From Terriglobales bacterium (GTDB taxonomy: Bacteria; Acidobacteriota; Terriglobia; Terriglobales; Acidobacteriaceae): a DNA stretch of 64,000 bases. The notes under the pieces are model-generated. The model had not been told where the DNA came from. It saw nothing but the letters and a program-made list of their open reading frames with translations, and made no database searches. Every line of letters begins with the position of its first letter. Position 1 is the stretch's first letter. The stretch spans positions 265,541 through 329,540 of the forward strand of contig DATMAB010000010.1 in NCBI GenBank assembly GCA_035573675.1, in the 5' to 3' direction. Shown here piece after piece: positions 45,425 to 54,077 of the stretch. Position numbers and translations under genes: made by a program.

Positions 45425-47082
45425 ACTTCCTCGAAAACATCTTTCGAAGATTGGGAGCCGATCCGGCGCGTCCGGTGCTTGCCGAGGCGCGGGATGGGAA
45501 GCTACTCAGCGCAACGGCCGGCAAGGTGCTGGCGCACGTGCGCGCCGCGCGGGGCTTTCTGCGCTCGGCAGGCCTGAAAAAGGGCGACCGATGCGCGCTG
45601 CTGGCGAACAACAGCATTTGCTGGACGGCGCTGGATCTGGCGCTGATGGCGGAAGGCGTGATCGTCGTGCCGCTCTACGCGCGGCAGGCGCCGGCAGAAC
45701 TGGTCGGCATGATGAAGGACAGCGGCGCTTCGCTCGTCCTTTGCGGCGACGCCGCACTGCGCGAGGCCGTTGCGCGCGAGTGGCCACAAGCGCCGCGGCA
45801 ATGCCTCTTCGACGAAGTCTTCACCGCTCCGCCCATCCATGAAGACGACCCGCTGCCGCGAACCGATGGCGACCCGGTGACCATCATCTATACCTCGGGC
45901 ACGTCGGGCGAGCCCAAAGGCGTCATCCTGAACACCGCGAACCTGAACCACATGGTGCCTTGCACGGTGGGCCGGCTGGACCAGTTGATGGGCCCGCGCC
46001 CGGTGGCTGACCGCATCTTCCACTACCTGCCCTTCTGTTTCGCCGGCTCGTGGATCCTGATGCTGACGGCGTTGTCGCGGCACAGCGTCCTGACGCTCTC
46101 GACCGATCTGACCAAGCTCGCAGACGAAATGAAGCTCGCCGCGCCGGATTATTTTCTGAATGTGCCGGCGCTGCTGGAACGCGTGCGCAGAGGGATCGAG
46201 GAACAGGTGGCCAAGCGTGGCGGTTTCGCGCTGAAGCTGTTCGGGAGGGGCAAGCAGGCATGGTTCGAGCGTGCGATGAGAAGGCCCGGATCCTTCACTC
46301 AGGATGACGGCATCCTGGGTTTCTTCTGGCTCAAACTGGCCCAAGCCTCTGTGTTCCCTGCCATCCGCAAAAAAATCGGCCCCAACCTGAAGGCGCTGAT
46401 CTGCGGTTCAGCGCCGCTGGCGGTCGAGACGCAGCTCTTCTTCATGATGCTGGGCATCCCGGTGCTGCAGGTGTACGGGCTCACAGAGACCACAGCCATT
46501 TGCACGCTCGATGATCCGCATCGCGTCGAACCCGGCTGGGTCGGCCCGGCCATCCCGGGAATCGAGATGAAGCTGGGCGAGCACGATGAGATTCTGGTGC
46601 GCGGCCCCAACATTTTCCCCGGCTACTGGAACCGTCCGACCGAGACCGCCAAGGTGCTGCGCGACGGATGGTTTTACACCGGCGACCAGGGCGAGACGAA
46701 CGCCAGCGGCAACTGGCGTATCATCGGGCGGATCAAGAACCTGATCATTCCGGCCTCGGGGCACAACATTGCGCCCGAGCCCATCGAGGAGGAACTGGCG
46801 CGCAAGATCCCCGGCGCACAGCAGGTGGTGCTGGTGGGAAACGAACGCAGCTACCTGGCAGCGCTGGTGACGGGCGCGGTGGAGCGGAGGCAGGCCGAGC
46901 AGGCGATCGAACAAGTGAACGCCGGGCTGCCGCACTACAAGCAAGTGCGGCGATTTACCGTCATCGGAGAGCCCTTCACCATCGAAGGCGGCCTGCTGAC
47001 GGCGAACGGAAAGCTGAAGCGGGATGCGATTGCAGCGCGATACGCCGGTGAGATCGCAGCGATGTATCAGAAAGAAGCATGA
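45421..47082 (+). CDS. AMP-forming acyl-CoA/acyl-ACP synthetase (ligase 1)
   Basis: The 553-residue ANL-superfamily ligase has the P-loop [15 protein letters not shown] (Y157-G160), the adenine motif [19 protein letters not shown] and the late RIKNLI hinge with a C-terminal lysine in [10 protein letters not shown]. It starts at the ATG of an ATGA overlap with the pyruvyltransferase gene. Residues about 280-300 ([16 protein letters not shown]) are encoded by a stretch resembling the dispersed repeat (GGATCCTTCACTCAGGATGA) and fit the family poorly. It would activate a fatty acid for the reductases or the carrier protein. Confidence 0.9.
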   Translation: MNFLENIFRRLGADPARPVLAEARDGKLLSATAGKVLAHVRAARGFLRSAGLKKGDRCALLANNSICWTALDLALMAEGVIVVPLYARQAPAELVGMMKDSGASLVLCGDAALREAVAREWPQAPRQCLFDEVFTAPPIHEDDPLPRTDGDPVTIIYTSGTSGEPKGVILNTANLNHMVPCTVGRLDQLMGPRPVADRIFHYLPFCFAGSWILMLTALSRHSVLTLSTDLTKLADEMKLAAPDYFLNVPALLERVRRGIEEQVAKRGGFALKLFGRGKQAWFERAMRRPGSFTQDDGILGFFWLKLAQASVFPAIRKKIGPNLKALICGSAPLAVETQLFFMMLGIPVLQVYGLTETTAICTLDDPHRVEPGWVGPAIPGIEMKLGEHDEILVRGPNIFPGYWNRPTETAKVLRDGWFYTGDQGETNASGNWRIIGRIKNLIIPASGHNIAPEPIEEELARKIPGAQQVVLVGNERSYLAALVTGAVERRQAEQAIEQVNAGLPHYKQVRRFTVIGEPFTIEGGLLTANGKLKRDAIAARYAGEIAAMYQKEA

Positions 47083-47882
47083 GCAGGCACAAAGCCAAGA
47101 CGCTCTCCTGGGAACTACGAGACGGCGTGGTGGAGTTGGCGCTCGACCGCGAGCCCTGCAACGAGATCGGCTCGCAGACGCTCGCCGACCTGGAGAACTT
47201 CGCGGCAGCGCTCCACGAGCTGGGCGAAAGTGCAGCCGCGGTCATCATCCACAGCACGCGGAAATGCGGCTTTTCGGCGGGCGCCGATCTGCGGGAGCTG
47301 TACCATCGCTCCCAGGAAGTGGAAGAGCCGGAACGCTCCCGGCGCTTGCGCGATTTCCTGGAGCGCATCCACAAGGTACTGAATACGCTCGACGCCGCGC
47401 CGCCGACGACGATTGCCGCCGTGCACGGGGTCTGTTTCGGCGGCGGGTTCGAGCTGGCCCTGGCCTGCGACCTGATCGTCGCCGACAAGATGGCTCGCTT
47501 CTGCTTCCCCGAATTGCGGCTGGGGCTCATCCCCGGTTTCGGCGGCGTCCCGCGCCTGAAGCGCGATCTGGGCAACGCCGTGGTCCGCGATTTGCTTCTC
47601 ACCGGCCGCAGCATCAACGCCACGCGCGCTCAAGCCGTGGGCCTGGTGAGCCAACTGGCGGCCGAGGGAGAAGCTCTGCGGGTGGCGCGCGCCACCGCGG
47701 CCCAGGTGTGCAAGTTCGATCGTGGCACCGCCGGCGCCGCCAAGAAGTTCATCAAGCCGATCCCGAAGGAAGAACTGAAGCAGGAGATTGAGATATTCTG
47801 TGAGCTGTTTCGCCGGCCGGCGGTCGCGGCGGGCCTGAAGAAGTTCGTCGAGAGCACGGACGCGCATCCGTACCTGCCGTGA
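47079..47882 (+). CDS. Enoyl-CoA hydratase/isomerase family protein
   Basis: The 267-residue crotonase-fold protein has the first oxyanion segment [12 protein letters not shown], the second one [22 protein letters not shown], and the [17 protein letters not shown] helix. The catalytic Glu pair of classical hydratases is only partly matched (GFGGVPRL has no Glu), so the reaction may be isomerisation, hydrolysis or another crotonase chemistry. It overlaps ligase 1 by four bases (ATGA). Confidence 0.88.
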   Translation: MSRHKAKTLSWELRDGVVELALDREPCNEIGSQTLADLENFAAALHELGESAAAVIIHSTRKCGFSAGADLRELYHRSQEVEEPERSRRLRDFLERIHKVLNTLDAAPPTTIAAVHGVCFGGGFELALACDLIVADKMARFCFPELRLGLIPGFGGVPRLKRDLGNAVVRDLLLTGRSINATRAQAVGLVSQLAAEGEALRVARATAAQVCKFDRGTAGAAKKFIKPIPKEELKQEIEIFCELFRRPAVAAGLKKFVESTDAHPYLP

Positions 47883-47942
47883 GGGACGCAGGAGGAGGCA
47901 ACGCAGTTCGCTGCTGCGGTTGTTTCTGAGGAGGAAGTGCCC

Positions 47943-48836
47943 ATGCGATCCCTGGCCCAATCTGTAGCTGTTTTCGCGTTTTTCTCGCTGCTGCACGTGC
48001 TCGCTCCCGCCGAAGAGCCGGGTCCCATTCTGAAGTCGCTGCTCGAAGCGGAACGCAACTTCGCGCGCATGTCGGTAGAGAAGGGCATCCGTCCCGCGTT
48101 CCTGGCTAACCTGGCCGAGGACGCGGTGATCTTCCGGCCCGGACCAGTGCCGGGCAAGAAATGGATGCGTGACCACCCGCCCGAGAACAGCGTGCTGAGC
48201 TGGGAGCCGTCGTATGCCGAGGTCTCGCGTGCCGGCGACATGGGCTTTACCACCGGGCCGTACGAGTATCGCGGCACGGGCAACAACAGGGCCATCGGCT
48301 ACGGGCACTTCGTCACCGTGTGGAAGAAGCAAGCCGCCGGCGCTTGGAAGGTCGCCATCGACTTCGGTGCTCCACACGCGAGGCCCGAGCATTCGGAAAC
48401 ACTGGGGCTGCGGCCGGGCAACGGCATGAAGGCGGAAAAGGCTACGGCCGACGTGGCCACGGAACGGGCCCGCCTGCTGGAAGCTGACCGGAGCTTTGCC
48501 GCCGCAACGGAAAGGAACGCAGTGGAGGCGTATGCGGCGACTGCTGCCGACGATGTGCTGTTCCTGCGTCCAGGCCGGCAGCTTGTCGCCGGTCGCGCTG
48601 GCGTTGGCAAGGAACTGGACCAGAAACCCGGACGCTTGACGTGGAAACCGATCGCCGGAGATGTCTCTGGCTCCGGCGATCTGGGCTACACCTACGGGTC
48701 GGGCGAGTTCCATTCCGGGGAAGCGAACGCGCCGCGGCACACCGGCTACTACTTGCGCGTGTGGCGCCGGAAACCCAAAGGTCCCTGGCAGGTCGCTCTG
48801 GATGTGATGGTCTTGGCGCCGTCAGACACGAACTGA
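47943..48836 (+). CDS. Exported protein with two DUF4440/NTF2-like domains
   Basis: The 297-residue protein starts with a signal peptide (SVAVFAFFSLLHVLAPAEE) and contains two NTF2-like domains, about residues 25-150 and 165-295. Both show the same plan: LLEAERNFARMSVEKG / LLEADRSFAAATERNA, a DDV/EDAVIFRPG strand (EDAVIFRPGPV / DDVLFLRPGRQ), GDMGFTTGPYEYRG / GDLGYTYGSGEFHS, and a WKVAIDFG / WQVALDVM ending. GAGGAGGAA lies ahead of the ATG at 47943. Role unknown; its export sets it apart from the cytosolic enzymes around it. Confidence 0.78.
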   Translation: MRSLAQSVAVFAFFSLLHVLAPAEEPGPILKSLLEAERNFARMSVEKGIRPAFLANLAEDAVIFRPGPVPGKKWMRDHPPENSVLSWEPSYAEVSRAGDMGFTTGPYEYRGTGNNRAIGYGHFVTVWKKQAAGAWKVAIDFGAPHARPEHSETLGLRPGNGMKAEKATADVATERARLLEADRSFAAATERNAVEAYAATAADDVLFLRPGRQLVAGRAGVGKELDQKPGRLTWKPIAGDVSGSGDLGYTYGSGEFHSGEANAPRHTGYYLRVWRRKPKGPWQVALDVMVLAPSDTN

Positions 48837-48849
48837 GCGCGCGCCGCGT

Positions 48850-48855
48850 TAGAAT
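48850..48855 (+). promoter_or_regulatory. Candidate -10 box (TAGAAT) before the ACP gene
   Basis: TAGAAT (48850-48855) lies 14 bases ahead of the ATG at 48869 and would give a nearly leaderless ACP mRNA. It overlaps an upstream in-frame ATG at 48854, which argues against that start. It could provide extra transcription of the ACP-ligase-kinase segment. Confidence 0.35.
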
Positions 48856-48868
48856 GGTTCCCAATCCT

Positions 48869-49111
<243 letters not shown>

Positions 49112-49112
49112 G

Positions 49113-49212
49113 ATTGAGTAATTTGGTAATCGGGTAATCTGGTAATTGCGCCACTGCTTCGTTGCACGGGCCTTTACAATTACCCAATTGCCAGATTTTC
49201 CGATTACTCAAT
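49113..49212. repeat. AT-rich inverted repeat built from GGTAATyT units
   Basis: Between the ACP and ligase 2 genes lies a 100-base element whose ends are a perfect 10-bp inverted repeat, ATTGAGTAAT (49113-49122) and ATTACTCAAT (49203-49212). Both arms consist of GGTAAT/ATTACC-like units (for example TTTGGTAATCGGGTAATCTGG). It is much richer in A and T than its surroundings. It could be a miniature element or an attenuating hairpin inside the operon. Confidence 0.7.
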
Positions 49213-49218
49213 CTTCCC

Positions 49219-50928
49219 GTGCTCGACCTTAGGAACTACACCTGCCTCGGAGCGGCGCTGCGCGATGCCCTGGAGCGCTGGTCCGACGAAGTGTGCCTGA
49301 TCGAGAGCGACCGCGAGCGCGAGAAGGCCCGCCTGACCTACCGCGACTTCCGCGAATCGGCGCTGCCGCTGGCCCGGTTTCTCGAGGATTCGGGGTTCGG
49401 CCCCGGCGATCGCGCCGCCATCTGCATGACCAACCAGTCGAAGTGGCTGATCTCGGCCTACGCCATCTTTTTTCGCGGCGGCGTGCTGGTCCCGCTGGAT
49501 TACAAACTGACGGCGCGCGAGCAACTGGCGCTGCTGGCGCATTCCAGGGCGAGCGTGCTGGTGGTGGAGTACTACCTGTGGCGCGCGATGCAGCAGGCGG
49601 AAGGCATCCGCGACCTGCGTGTCCGTACCGTGCTGGTAACCGAAGCGCCACCCGGCGCCGAGCTAGCCGGGGCCAAGCGCTGGGAGGAGGCGCGCGGTGA
49701 AGGGGAGCCCACGTTCGTCATGCGCGAGCGCAGCGACTGGGCATGCATCGTCTACTCCTCGGGAACCGGCGGACGCCCCAAGGGCTGCGTCCTCACGCAC
49801 GAGAACTACCTCGAACAGTGCATGTCGCTGACCGCGCTCTGCCCGTTCTGGCCGGGCGTGCGATACCTCAGCATCCTGCCCACCAATCATGCCATCGACT
49901 TCATGGTGGGATTCATCGGACCGTTCACCTGCGGCGCCTGCGTGGTGCATCTGCGGACGCTGCGGCCGGAGTACGTGCGCGACGCCTTCCCGCGCTACAA
50001 GATCACGTACATGAGCCTGGTTCCGCTGGTGCTCAAGAACCTGGAGAAGGGACTGCGCCAGCGCTTCGCCGAGCTGCCGCCCGGCAAGCGGAAAATGCTG
50101 AATGCCGCCATCGCGCTCAACCGGTTTTTCACGCGGCGGCGTCCGCACCTGGCGCTGAGCCGCATGCTGCTCAAGCAAGTACATCAGGCGTTCGGGGGCG
50201 AGCTGCGCGCGCTGTTCGTCGGCGGCGCATTCACCGAACCGGCGACTTTGCAGTTCTTCTACGACCTCGGCATCCTTGTGGGCAACGGCTACGGGCTGAC
50301 GGAGGCCGGAACCGCCATCACGCTCAACGACTTCAAGCCGTTCCGTCCGGATACGGTGGGCCGCCCGCTGCCCGGCATGGAAGTGCGCATCCTGGACCCG
50401 GACGCCGAGGGCATCGGCGAAGTGGCAGTACGCAGCAAGACGGTAATGTCTCACTACCTCGACGATCCCGAGCTCACGGCGGAAACCATCGTGGACGGCT
50501 GGCTGATGACCGGCGACCTGGGCAAGCTCGATAGCTCCGGCCACCTGCATCTCTTCGGGCGCAAGAAAAACGTCATCATCACCGAGGGCGGCAAGAATAT
50601 TTATCCCGAGGACATCGAGAACGTCTTCGAGGGATTGGCCGTGCAGGAGTTCTGCGTCTTCGCGTCGAACTATCTCTGGCCGCACCACGAGCTGACCGGC
50701 GACCTGCTGGTGATGGTCATTCACCCGGATTCCGGCACGCAGTGGACGGACGCGGTCCGCCAGGACCTGGAATCACGCAACCGGCGCCTGCTGGACTTCA
50801 AGCGCGTGGGCGGGTACGTGCTCTGGTTCCGCGACTTCCCCCGAACGGCGTCCATGAAGATCAAGCGCCACGAACTGGCGGAGCAGGTGCGGGCCGAGGT
50901 CCAGCGCGCGGCGGTGAAGCCGCTGTGA
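49219..50928 (+). CDS. AMP-binding ligase, probable acyl-ACP synthetase (ligase 2)
   Basis: The 569-residue ANL ligase starts with GTG at 49219; no clear Shine-Dalgarno is seen, and the longer frame would translate the inverted repeat. It has the P-loop [16 protein letters not shown] (around residue 180), [40 protein letters not shown] and [15 protein letters not shown]. Its proximity to the ACP suggests that it loads acyl chains on that carrier. It overlaps the lipid kinase by four bases (GTGA). Confidence 0.9.
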   Translation: MLDLRNYTCLGAALRDALERWSDEVCLIESDREREKARLTYRDFRESALPLARFLEDSGFGPGDRAAICMTNQSKWLISAYAIFFRGGVLVPLDYKLTAREQLALLAHSRASVLVVEYYLWRAMQQAEGIRDLRVRTVLVTEAPPGAELAGAKRWEEARGEGEPTFVMRERSDWACIVYSSGTGGRPKGCVLTHENYLEQCMSLTALCPFWPGVRYLSILPTNHAIDFMVGFIGPFTCGACVVHLRTLRPEYVRDAFPRYKITYMSLVPLVLKNLEKGLRQRFAELPPGKRKMLNAAIALNRFFTRRRPHLALSRMLLKQVHQAFGGELRALFVGGAFTEPATLQFFYDLGILVGNGYGLTEAGTAITLNDFKPFRPDTVGRPLPGMEVRILDPDAEGIGEVAVRSKTVMSHYLDDPELTAETIVDGWLMTGDLGKLDSSGHLHLFGRKKNVIITEGGKNIYPEDIENVFEGLAVQEFCVFASNYLWPHHELTGDLLVMVIHPDSGTQWTDAVRQDLESRNRRLLDFKRVGGYVLWFRDFPRTASMKIKRHELAEQVRAEVQRAAVKPL

Positions 50929-51830
50929 GCCGTCCGCTGCTGGCGCTGGTGAATCCGGCTGCGGGCGGCGGACGCTGCGGCAAGCTGGCCGGCCCGGAAC
51001 TGGAGCGCCTGCGTGCTTCGGGAATCGAACTCGAGGTCCGCGAGACCCTCCGGCGCGGCGAAGCCACGGAAGTGACGCGCGCTGCCTGGCGCGATGGCTA
51101 CCGCCGCTTTCTGGCGGTCGGCGGCGACGGTACCTCGTACGAGGTTGTGAACGGACTTTTCCCGGAAGCCGCGGCGGGCGAGGAAAAGCCCACACTCGCC
51201 TTCTTGCCGCTCGGTACGGGCAACTCTTTCCTGCGCGACTTCAGCGACCGCGGCGCTGAGTACGCCCGCGAGTCCTTGCTGGCGGGCCGCGAGCGAACGT
51301 GCGACGTGCTGCGCCTCACGCACGCCACGGGCACGCTCTATTACATCAACCTGCTCAGCATGGGATTCGCCGCCGACGTGGCGGCGCTGGTGAACCGCAA
51401 ACTCAAGCCGCTGGGCGAGTTGGGGTATCTCGTGGGAGTGCTCACCTGCCTGGTGCGGCTCAATCGTCGCGCGTTTCCGCTGCGCGTAGACAGTCAAGGT
51501 GAGCTCGACCGCCGCCGGTGTCTGTTTCTCAGTTTCAACAACAGCAAGTTCACCGGCGGCAAGATGATGATTGCGCCGCAGGCCGTAACTGACGACGGCC
51601 TGATCGAGTACGTGCGCTGGGGGCCGATCGGACGCCTGGGACTGATTTGCAACCTGCACACCCTCTACGACGGCACGCACATGCGGCATCCATTGGCCGA
51701 GCGCAGCGCGGTACGTCGCATTGAGTTTCAGCTTGAAGGCCCTGTGGACGTGATGGTGGACGGGGAATCGCTCACGCTCCAGTGCCAAAGCCTGGATGTC
51801 CTTGCAGGCGCCCTGCGTGTGATGGTGTGA
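50925..51830 (+). CDS. Diacylglycerol-kinase-family lipid kinase
   Basis: The 301-residue protein has the DAGK catalytic features: [33 protein letters not shown] (G66-T70), [12 protein letters not shown], and the C-terminal domain with [13 protein letters not shown] and [13 protein letters not shown]. Members phosphorylate diacylglycerol, sphingoid bases or other lipid alcohols with ATP. As the last gene of the cluster it may phosphorylate the lipid that the upstream enzymes make, for return to phospholipid synthesis. It begins with a GTG coupled to the ligase stop. Confidence 0.92.
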   Translation: MSRPLLALVNPAAGGGRCGKLAGPELERLRASGIELEVRETLRRGEATEVTRAAWRDGYRRFLAVGGDGTSYEVVNGLFPEAAAGEEKPTLAFLPLGTGNSFLRDFSDRGAEYARESLLAGRERTCDVLRLTHATGTLYYINLLSMGFAADVAALVNRKLKPLGELGYLVGVLTCLVRLNRRAFPLRVDSQGELDRRRCLFLSFNNSKFTGGKMMIAPQAVTDDGLIEYVRWGPIGRLGLICNLHTLYDGTHMRHPLAERSAVRRIEFQLEGPVDVMVDGESLTLQCQSLDVLAGALRVMV

Positions 51831-51839
51831 GTTCGACGC

Positions 51840-52667
51840 CTAAACGGTTGGGCCTGAGCCCTGCGTCAGGACATGACTTGCAGCGGTTCGCAATTCCTTC
51901 ACTGCCGATCCACTGGTCTTCATCTGCCGCATCTGCCCGGCGAGCGCCAAAATCCTCTCCGCCGCCTCGGCAGTCGGCACGCCGCGCGCGTGAATATTGG
52001 AAATCAGGTTACGGCCCGCGTCAGTGTGGCCGGCACGCGGCCGCCAGGCCATGTAGGCCGAGAGGCTCTCGGCGGTCGCCAGACCGGGACGTTCGCCGAT
52101 GAGGAGCACCGCGATCTCCGGGTCCAGCAACTCGCCGATGTCGTTGAGCACGCCGACGCGGCAATGCCGAATGTAGAACGCGCGCCCCACGCTCCAGCCA
52201 CGCTGCTCCGCACCGGCGACGAGCGCCGGCAAGAGCGGCGGAACCTGCGAGACGACGGCAGAAGCGGACAGTCCGTCACCGATCGCGATCTGCAATTGGC
52301 AGCCCTTGGGACATTCACGCCCGACCTCGGCGCGCGCCGCGTCACTCAAGCGGCGGCCGAGATCGGGGCGCATCAGGTACTCCTGCTTGTCCGCGGCACA
52401 GGTCGCGACTTCGAACAGACGCCAGCGCTCGACGAACTCACGGCCGAAATCCCGCTCCAGGTCAAGCTCGGTGCGCACGGCGTCCACCGCCGCCGCATGG
52501 TCACGGCGCAGATCAAGTTGCGTCGCGGTACGGTAGGAGGGCCCGGCGCGGCCCACCAGGAGGCGGGCGGGAGTCCGCAAGCGGATGGCAGAAAGCATGT
52601 CCGCCAGTTCCGGCGAAGGCGTCGCCGGAATCACCCGTCCCCGCTCTTTCGAGGATTTTGCCATCAT
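51840..52667 (-). CDS. eutC: Ethanolamine ammonia-lyase small subunit
   Basis: The 275-residue protein has the EutC hallmarks: ARLLVGRAGPSYRT, LQIAIGDGLSA, GRAFYIRHCRVGVLNDIG and AVLLIGERPGLATAESLSAYMAWRP. With EutB it forms the coenzyme B12-dependent lyase that splits ethanolamine into acetaldehyde and ammonia. It follows eutB by two bases. No microcompartment, reactivase (eutA) or aldehyde dehydrogenase genes are adjacent. Confidence 0.95.
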   Translation of the reverse strand: MMAKSSKERGRVIPATPSPELADMLSAIRLRTPARLLVGRAGPSYRTATQLDLRRDHAAAVDAVRTELDLERDFGREFVERWRLFEVATCAADKQEYLMRPDLGRRLSDAARAEVGRECPKGCQLQIAIGDGLSASAVVSQVPPLLPALVAGAEQRGWSVGRAFYIRHCRVGVLNDIGELLDPEIAVLLIGERPGLATAESLSAYMAWRPRAGHTDAGRNLISNIHARGVPTAEAAERILALAGQMRQMKTSGSAVKELRTAASHVLTQGSGPTV

Positions 52668-52669
52668 GT

Positions 52670-54052
52670 TCAGCTCGCCTTCGGCTCCCTGAGCGCCGCT
52701 TGCAGCCCTTCCGCGAGTTGGCGGCGGCGTGCGGGCTGCAAAGCAACCGGCTGGCCGTCGCGGTAGATATCCATTTCCTCCAGCCAGGCCAGGAACTCCG
52801 GTGCAGGCTTCAGCCCGAACAGGCGGCGCGCGGCCAGCGCGTCATGAAAGCTGGTGGACTGGTAGTTCAGCATGACGTCGTCGGCGCAGGGCACGCCCAT
52901 GAAGTAATTGCAGCCCGCTGCAGCCAGCAGGAACAGCAGGTTGTCGGCGGAGTTCTGGTCCGCCGCGGCGTGGTTGGTGTAGCAGACGTCGCAGCCCATG
53001 GGCAGACCCAGGAGTTTGCCCATGAAGTGCTCTTCCAGGCCGGCGCGAATGATCTGGCGCTCGTCGTAGAGATACTCCGGTCCGATGAAGCCCACCACGC
53101 TGTTTACCAGAAAGGGCGATAGCGTGCGCGCAACACCATAGGTACGCGCTTCGAGTGTCAACTGGTCCACTCCGTGATGGGCTTCGGCGGAAAGGGCGCT
53201 TCCCTGGCCGGTCTCGAAATACATCACGTTGTCACCCACCCAGGCCACATCGCGCGCGCGATGATGTTCGAGCACGCGCTCGCGTCCTTCGCGCAGCATT
53301 TGCAGGCTGATGCCGAAGCTGCGGTTGGCGGCCTCGGTTCCGGCAATCGACTGGAACAACAGGTCCACGGGCGCGCCGCCCTCCATCGCCGCAAGTTGCG
53401 TAGTTACATGTGCCAGGCAGCAGGCCTGTGTGGGGATGCGGAAGACCGCGATCATGCGGTCGAGCGTGCGCAGGATGCCGGAGACGGTCTCGACCGATTC
53501 GGTGGCCGGGTTCACGCCCACCACGGCGTCGCCGCAGCCAAAGAGCAGGCCGTCGAGCGTCGCCAGCAGAATGCCGCCCAGGTCGTCCGAGGGATGATTG
53601 GGCTGCAGGCGGATGCCGAGCACGCCGCGCTCGCCCATGGTGTTGCGGCAGCGCGTGACGGTGCGGATCTTGGCCGCGGCCAGAATCAGGTCCTTGTTGC
53701 TCATGATCTTGGCCACCGCCGCCGCCACTTCCGGCAGCACCGCCCAGTGCAGGCGGCGCAGTTCTTCTTCGCCGGTCGAGTCGTCGAGCAGGTATTCGCG
53801 GAACTCGCCCACTGTCATGCTGCGCAGCGGAGCAAAAGTCTCGCGGTCCAGCGTCTCCAGAAGCAGGCGGCTGACCTCGTCCTGGTCGGGGTCGATCAGC
53901 GGGTGGTCCACGATCTCGCCCAGCGTGCGGTCGGCCAGATAGCGCTTGGCGGCGACGCGCTCGCGCTCCGAGCCCGCGGCGAGCCCGGCGAGCCGGTCCC
54001 CGGATTTTTCCTCGTTGGCCTTGCCGAAAACTTCACGCAAGTCGGAGAACAC
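52670..54052 (-). CDS. eutB: Ethanolamine ammonia-lyase large subunit
   Basis: The 460-residue catalytic subunit (normal length) has an N-terminal TLGEIVDHPLIDPDQDEVSRLL, the RCRNTMGERGVLGIRLQPNHP core, SVVGFIGPEYLYDERQI, GCDVCYTNHAAADQNSADNL and GVPCADDVMLNYQSTSFHDA, all typical of EutB active-site and cobalamin regions. It is transcribed from the same strand as phoD, whose stop lies 25 bases upstream, so phoD-eutB-eutC may be one operon. No cobalamin riboswitch fits in that small gap. Confidence 0.96.
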   Translation of the reverse strand: MFSDLREVFGKANEEKSGDRLAGLAAGSERERVAAKRYLADRTLGEIVDHPLIDPDQDEVSRLLLETLDRETFAPLRSMTVGEFREYLLDDSTGEEELRRLHWAVLPEVAAAVAKIMSNKDLILAAAKIRTVTRCRNTMGERGVLGIRLQPNHPSDDLGGILLATLDGLLFGCGDAVVGVNPATESVETVSGILRTLDRMIAVFRIPTQACCLAHVTTQLAAMEGGAPVDLLFQSIAGTEAANRSFGISLQMLREGRERVLEHHRARDVAWVGDNVMYFETGQGSALSAEAHHGVDQLTLEARTYGVARTLSPFLVNSVVGFIGPEYLYDERQIIRAGLEEHFMGKLLGLPMGCDVCYTNHAAADQNSADNLLFLLAAAGCNYFMGVPCADDVMLNYQSTSFHDALAARRLFGLKPAPEFLAWLEEMDIYRDGQPVALQPARRRQLAEGLQAALREPKAS

Positions 54053-54077
54053 GGATGTTCCTCCGTGGGATGACTAC

